Shown here: in pieces, positions 60,663-64,000 of the stretch
Layout of the letters: each line of letters starts with the position of its first letter
Position numbering within the stretch: position 1 is the first letter of the stretch
NCBI RefSeq assembly: GCF_048323755.1
Contig: NZ_JBLWFS010000009.1
Location: 103,052 to 167,051, forward strand
Direction of reading: 5' to 3'
DNA length: 64,000 nt
Source of the DNA: Alkalihalobacterium sp048323755
Lineage (GTDB): Bacteria > Bacillota > Bacilli > Bacillales > Bacillaceae_F
The notes under the pieces: model-generated
The model's database searches: none
The model's input: the letters and a program-made list of their open reading frames with translations, nothing else
Told to the model about the DNA's origin: nothing
Made by a program: the position numbers and the translations under genes

Positions 60663-61718
60663 TTATAATCTATGACGTTGTCGGATTAAGATGATTGCAA
60701 AGACTGGACCACCGACAAGAGCCGTTATGACTCCAATAGGTAACTCGGTTGGAGCAATTAATGTACGGGCCACTAAATCAGTAAGCACAAGAAATCCTCC
60801 ACCAATTAAAACAGATAGCGGTAATAGATGACGATGATCTGGCCCCCAAATTAACCTAGTTAAATGCGGAATAACTAAACCGACAAAACCAATCGTCCCA
60901 GAGACTGCTACAGCTGATCCAGTTAACAAAGCCGCTCCAAATAAAATCAGCATTTTCCGAGCTTGAATATTAACTCCAAGATGCTTAGCCGTTTCTTCTC
61001 CAAAAGCTAGTGCATTTAATTCTTTAGCATTAAAAAGCAAAATCAAAAATCCGGCTAAAAAAAACGGAGCAATTAAATACACATAACTCCAACCTCTCAT
61101 CGAGACGCTTCCCATTAACCAACCAATGATTTGTCTTAATTCTTCGCCTGTTAAAGCGATCATTAGTGAAATCATAGAACCTAGAAAAGAACTTAAAATA
61201 ATTCCGACTAAAATCACCGTATGAGCAGCCATCGAACGATTAAGTGCTCTAGCAAAAAAAATAACTAAAAATAATGTAATAAATCCAGATAAAATACTAA
61301 TAACTGGTAAGGTAAATGCTCCTAATATCGGTATGCTAATACCAAAAAACAAAACCGCAACTGCACCAACTGCCGAACCAGAGGATACTCCAAGCGTATA
61401 AGGATCAGCTAATGGATTTTTTAAAAAGCCTTGGAAAGCAGCCCCTGCTAATGCAAGGGCACCTCCAACGAACATTGCTAATAAAACGCGTGGAAACCTT
61501 ATCTCCATTATAATATTTACATACATCGGATCTACTTCTGCTGCTATAGGTAACCCGATCCATTCTCTTCCTAGAACCGTTATCACTTCAAAAAATGATA
61601 TAGGTACGCTACCAATAGCAATGCCTAAAACAACCGAAGCAAATAAAAAGGTAAAACAAATTATATAAGCAAGTACTATATTAGTTTTCGAAAACATCTG
61701 GGTAAATAAATTTTGCAA
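60663..61718 (-). CDS. btuC: Cobalamin ABC transporter permease (FecCD/BtuC family)
   Basis: 351 aa with about nine to ten membrane helices. Family blocks: RFPRVLLAMFVGGALALAGA (near 75-94), NPLADPYTLGVSSGSAVGAV, GTIGFVGLVIPHLTR (cytoplasmic coupling helix region) and PTELPIGVITALVGGPVF. It forms the channel for corrinoid import. It starts at TTG 61718 inside btuF (38-nt overlap; AGGGG 9 nt upstream); an in-frame ATG at 61697 lacks an SD. B12 rather than iron specificity follows from the riboswitch and neighbours. Confidence 0.92.
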   Translation of the reverse strand: MQNLFTQMFSKTNIVLAYIICFTFLFASVVLGIAIGSVPISFFEVITVLGREWIGLPIAAEVDPMYVNIIMEIRFPRVLLAMFVGGALALAGAAFQGFLKNPLADPYTLGVSSGSAVGAVAVLFFGISIPILGAFTLPVISILSGFITLFLVIFFARALNRSMAAHTVILVGIILSSFLGSMISLMIALTGEELRQIIGWLMGSVSMRGWSYVYLIAPFFLAGFLILLFNAKELNALAFGEETAKHLGVNIQARKMLILFGAALLTGSAVAVSGTIGFVGLVIPHLTRLIWGPDHRHLLPLSVLIGGGFLVLTDLVARTLIAPTELPIGVITALVGGPVFAIILIRQRHRL

Positions 61719-62673
61719 GTTTTTCGACCCCTTCGACTAAGCGAGGACCTGGGCGTTCTACAATATTAGCTTCAATATTAAAGACTCTTTCGTTTTTAAC
61801 CGCTTCTACTTCAGTCCAAGCTGAACGTGCTAATACGTCTTCAACTGCATTCTCCATACCTTCAACATGACCATAAGTTGTAATGATCACATCTGGATTT
61901 AGAACAACAGCATCCTCTTCTGTAAACATCGGCCAACCTTCTTGTTCTCCTGCAGCGTTTGTTGCATTAATCATTTCCAGCATCTCATGCATAAACGTTC
62001 CTTTTCCGGTTGTATACATATCAGGAGCTGGCCAAATTTCTACCCATACAGTAGCTTTATCAGCATCCTCAATCTCACTTGCTTTTGTTTGTACTTCAGT
62101 AATTGTCTCTTGCATTGATGTTATGACATTATTAGCCTCTTCTGACTTTCCAACTGCGTTTCCAATCATTTCAATAGAATCATATAATTGCGCAAAAGAA
62201 GAAGCATTATTTACTACAAGTACTTGGACCCCTGCATTACGAATTTGATCTAAACCTTCTGCGTTGTTCATTTCATTCGCTAGTACTAAATCTGGATTTG
62301 CAGCGATAATTTTTTCTACATTAAATTCCATTCCACCAATTGTCTCAATATCTTTTACTTCCTCTGGGAAGTCATCATTATCTGTTACCGCAATGACACG
62401 ATTAAGCGCTTCAAGTGCATAAACAATTTCCGTATTACTTGGAACTAGCGAGATTAATGTTTGTGGCTCTTCTTCGATGACAATCTCAGTTCCTGTTGCA
62501 TCAGTAATTGTTAACGGAAAAGCCACGGCTTCTCCACTACCTGTCGTTTGCTCTTCTGTTTCTTCCGTCGGTGCTTCTTCTGTTTGTGGCTCTTCTTGGT
62601 TATCTGTGCCACATGCTGTTAATAAACCAACAATAAGTAATGAAGCTACTAACCACATATACCATTTTTGCAT
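61681..62673 (-). CDS. btuF: Cobalamin-binding lipoprotein (BtuF)
   Basis: 330 aa. Lipoprotein signal peptide with lipobox LTAC (near residue 20), a Glu/Thr-rich spacer (EEPQTEEAPTEETEEQTT), then a class III periplasmic-binding-protein fold: LISLVPSNTEIVYAL, EVKDIETIGGMEFNVEKI, NPDLVLANEMN and IITTYGHVEGM. It captures corrinoids outside the membrane and hands them to BtuC. First gene after the cobalamin riboswitch. ATG 62673 with AAAGGGG 9 nt upstream. Confidence 0.93.
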   Translation of the reverse strand: MQKWYMWLVASLLIVGLLTACGTDNQEEPQTEEAPTEETEEQTTGSGEAVAFPLTITDATGTEIVIEEEPQTLISLVPSNTEIVYALEALNRVIAVTDNDDFPEEVKDIETIGGMEFNVEKIIAANPDLVLANEMNNAEGLDQIRNAGVQVLVVNNASSFAQLYDSIEMIGNAVGKSEEANNVITSMQETITEVQTKASEIEDADKATVWVEIWPAPDMYTTGKGTFMHEMLEMINATNAAGEQEGWPMFTEEDAVVLNPDVIITTYGHVEGMENAVEDVLARSAWTEVEAVKNERVFNIEANIVERPGPRLVEGVEKLAKFIYPDVFEN

Positions 62674-62749
62674 GTTCTCCAACCCCTTTTAAGTTTGTAT
62701 TTCTTTTTGTATTCAATGAAAGAATTGCAAGAAAGGAAAGGAAAGTATG

Positions 62750-62787
62750 TAAAAAAATAAAGCTCTCCTTCAAAGGGAGAGCTTCGG
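62750..62787 (-). terminator. Riboswitch-controlled terminator before btuF
   Basis: Minus: AAGCTCTCC CTTTGAA GGAGAGCTT followed by TATTTTTTT, between the aptamer and btuF. It would terminate when adenosylcobalamin is bound. Confidence 0.9.
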
Positions 62788-62928
62788 TTTCAGTTTAATA
62801 GATCCCCTAGGTAACACTTGGATGCTAAAAACATTCCATTATGTGTCGTTCTCATTAGAACAAGGGGACTCTTTTTCAAGAGTCAGATCTTATCACACTG
62901 CTTACCTTTTCCGCGAAGGTTACACAAT

Positions 62929-63086
62929 ACTTTAAGGCAGGTCTCCTGACTCGTACAATGATACCTCTTTACCTTCCCATCAAAGATGACAGTGGTTTAT
63001 TAAAGAGTATTCGTACTTACAGTGGCGCGACCGTGTTGGAATTTCACCAACTTCCCTTTTCACACTCGTGTGAGTGACCTTAAAGC
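62929..63086 (-). ncRNA. Cobalamin riboswitch aptamer
   Basis: Minus strand, in order: GCTTTAAGGT (P1 5' arm), GGGAAGTTGGTGAAATTCC, GCGCCACTGTAA, TGGGAAGG, the B12 box GTCAGGAGACCTGCC (62936-62950), and P1 3' arm CCTTAAAG. These are the conserved parts of the adenosylcobalamin riboswitch. Governs the btuF-to-pduO operon. Confidence 0.96.
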
Positions 63087-63120
63087 TAACTAACTATTCA
63101 ATTCATTGAGATACGACTTA

Positions 63121-63149
63121 ATTATACAAAATAATAGATAATTCGTCTA
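63121..63149 (-). promoter_or_regulatory. Promoter of the cobalamin operon
   Basis: Minus: TAGACG (63144-63149), 17 nt, extended TG-TATAAT (63121-63126), about 35 nt upstream of the aptamer. Confidence 0.7.
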
Positions 63150-63156
63150 TATAAAC

Positions 63157-63612
63157 TTACACACTCGCTTTTAAGTTAACAGCTTGTGCAAACTTTCTAC
63201 CAAAATCTTTGCACGTTTCTTCTTCACCATCCGGGCCTAGCTCTATTTTAAGCCCCGGCTGTACGATTTGACCATTTCTTTCATCAATCATTGCTTCTAA
63301 TAAATCTACAGCACCACAAAAGATATCGTATGCTGTATCTCCAGATCCAAAAACTGCAAATTGTTTATTAGTAAAATCCAGCCCAGCCATTTCATCATAC
63401 AAATCTAAAAATTCATCAGGCAGTTCGCCGTCTCCCCATGTATAAGCACCTAAAATGATGGAATCGAATGCATTTAATTGGTCAAGGTCACAATCAACAA
63501 CATCTAATTTCGTTACGTTCATATTTTCCTCTTGCAAACCTTCTTCAATTAAATCGGCAATCGCTTCTGTATTTCCTGACATACTAGCATAAACAAGTAG
63601 AACCTCACTCAT
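63157..63612 (-). CDS. Flavodoxin (YkuN/YkuP type)
   Basis: 151 aa. FMN-phosphate loop SMSGNTEAIA (residues 10-19), isoalloxazine loops LGAYTWGDGELPDEF (near 54-68) and FGSGDTAYDIFCGA (near 88-101). Strongly acidic, as expected for a redox partner that replaces ferredoxin when iron is short. It follows a promoter carrying two Fur boxes, with an interrupted small ORF in between, which supports iron control like that of ykuNOP in B. subtilis. SD GAAAGGGG. Confidence 0.94.
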   Translation of the reverse strand: MSEVLLVYASMSGNTEAIADLIEEGLQEENMNVTKLDVVDCDLDQLNAFDSIILGAYTWGDGELPDEFLDLYDEMAGLDFTNKQFAVFGSGDTAYDIFCGAVDLLEAMIDERNGQIVQPGLKIELGPDGEEETCKDFGRKFAQAVNLKASV

Positions 63613-63635
63613 GTTAACATTCCCCTTTCAATCTA

Positions 63636-63776
63636 TTAATTTAAGACTAAATGACTTTTTAAATGATGTCCTTTCATACGAAAGATGCCTTCTCTTTCAA
63701 CTGCAACTATGTATTCTCCATTTTCAACTTAACAAACAGCAGTAGCTCCTCGGACAGTACTTTTTATCATGTTCAT
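63636..63776 (-). pseudogene. Fur-controlled small ORF with an in-frame TAA
   Basis: Good SD (GGAGG at 63785-63789) and ATG at 63776. The frame reads MNMIKSTVRGATAVC, then TAA (63729-63731), then continues open for 30 codons as VENGEYIVAVEREGIFRMKG and HHLKSHLVLN to tandem stops TAA-TAG at 63633-63638. Both halves have coding character in one frame. It lies between the Fur-box promoter and the flavodoxin. Either a recent nonsense mutation in a 46-aa gene, or an unusual readthrough. Family not recognised. Confidence 0.6.
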
Positions 63777-63801
63777 TAACAATTCCTCCATCAATATTAA
63801 C

Positions 63802-63820
63802 AATGAAAATCATTTTCATT
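63802..63820. promoter_or_regulatory. Fur box (downstream copy)
   Basis: AATGAAAATCATTTTCATT, a perfect 9-1-9 inverted repeat very close to the Bacillus Fur consensus (TGATAATNATTATCA core). Confidence 0.85.
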
Positions 63821-63823
63821 TAT

Positions 63824-63853
63824 ATAATAATTGAAAATGATTTTCATTGTCAA
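63824..63853 (-). promoter_or_regulatory. Promoter of the interrupted small ORF and flavodoxin
   Basis: Minus: consensus TTGACA (63848-63853), 18 nt, TATTAT (63824-63829). The spacer is one Fur box and a second follows the -10. Confidence 0.75.
63831..63849. promoter_or_regulatory. Fur box (promoter-spacer copy)
   Basis: TTGAAAATGATTTTCATTG, in the -35/-10 spacer, so Fur-Fe binding would block RNA polymerase. Confidence 0.85.
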
Positions 63854-63873
63854 CAAGTAAATGTATAAAGCTC

Positions 63874-64000
63874 ATCGAGTAGGAGGAGGTGATTAACCTC
63901 CGACCTCTCACACCACCGTACGTACGGTTCCGTATACGGCGGTTCAATTTTATACTAAGCATGTACTTTGTTGTAATGTTGGACACAAGAGATTAGCCCA
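63874..64000 (-). mobile_element. Group II intron, 3' end (domains V-VI and maturase tail), cut by window edge
   Basis: On minus, ACCGCCGTATACGG..CCGTACGTACGGTGGT forms the short domain V hairpin, followed by a domain VI hairpin (GGAGG TTAATCA CCTCC with the bulged-A region) and the terminal CTACTCGAT typical of bacterial group II introns. The 3' splice boundary is near 63874. The rest of the intron lies to the right. Confidence 0.85.
63955..64000 (-). CDS. Group II intron reverse transcriptase/maturase, last residues
   Basis: The minus frame ends GLISCVQHYNKVHA then TAG at 63955-63957, fitting the common maturase ending RG-hydrophobic-x(6)-Y-x-x-V-H-x. Only 14 codons are in the window; the identification depends on the adjoining intron domains V and VI. 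Confidence 0.6.
   Translation of the reverse strand, partial: GLISCVQHYNKVHA

Noticed and set aside
60663..62673. Iron-siderophore ABC transporter
   Set aside because: FecCD-type permeases serve both iron and B12; the cobalamin riboswitch and the cob genes downstream decide for corrinoids.

Overview
The window is a low-GC chromosomal segment from an endospore-forming Bacillaceae. The evidence is the gene content and order (spoVIF, gpsA, der, yphA, ypzI, fni, ypfD, cmk, ypfA, ypeB, sleB, prsW, ypdA, gudB, mecB/ypbH, ypbG, ypbF, ypbD, recQ/recS, ypbB, fer), which follows the Bacillus subtilis yph-ypf-ype-ypd-ypb block with several insertions. Spore cortex and germination genes, Shine-Dalgarno sites of the AAGGAGG type and Bacillus-type riboswitches agree with this. 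The dispersed structured repeats resemble those of alkaliphilic Bacillus relatives, but the genus cannot be fixed from sequence alone. Almost everything is on the minus strand; only a few single genes (ypzI, an alpha/beta hydrolase, a 76-aa ORF, fer) are on plus. I saw no rRNA, tRNA or CRISPR array.

Layout: 1-12.3 kb is housekeeping and sporulation: membrane-lipid synthesis (gpsA, plsY, plsC), ribosome biogenesis (der, ypfD), isoprenoids (fni), CMP kinase, a c-di-GMP receptor (ypfA) and the sleB-ypeB cortex-lysis pair. 12.4-20.4 kb is one methionine operon, metI-metC-yitJ-metH, behind a SAM-I riboswitch with its own terminator. 20.5-30.6 kb holds prsW, an asparaginase, ypdA, gudB, ddl, mecB, a CarH/LitR-like B12-binding MerR regulator and ypbG, with a cluster of structured repeats at 27.2-27.6 kb. 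30.9-37.7 kb has malic enzyme, an ECF sigma/anti-sigma pair with a probable self-recognised promoter, and a 5-oxoprolinase cluster (pxpB-pxpA) whose pxpC is broken, preceded by a PrmA-like methyltransferase. 37.9-43.7 kb has several very small genes, ypbF, ypbE-like, ypbD, recQ, ypbB and ferredoxin. 44-52.5 kb has a LutR/FadR-type regulator, two cell-wall peptidases, a tricistronic gerA-type germinant receptor and a VanW protein.

52.7-63.1 kb is an eleven-gene corrinoid uptake and salvage operon (btuF, btuC, btuD-cbiZ fusion, cbiB, cobD, cobU, cobQ, cobS, cobC, a divergent cobU-like gene, PduO-type adenosyltransferase). It is headed by a cobalamin riboswitch and a Rho-independent terminator, and most of its reading frames overlap. 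No corrin-ring genes and no cobT are present. B12 therefore links three parts of the window: uptake and salvage, B12-dependent MetH, and the B12-binding regulator. At the right edge a flavodoxin gene lies behind a promoter with two near-perfect Fur boxes and a small ORF interrupted by an in-frame TAA. The 3' end of a group II intron abuts that promoter and runs out of the window.

The observations I rate highest are the Fur-controlled interrupted small ORF next to the intron; the composite repeat family with constant ends, different cores and a compensatory base change; the doubly truncated pxpC; the CarH-like regulator with 11-bp-spaced upstream repeats; and the second, divergent CobU-like protein.
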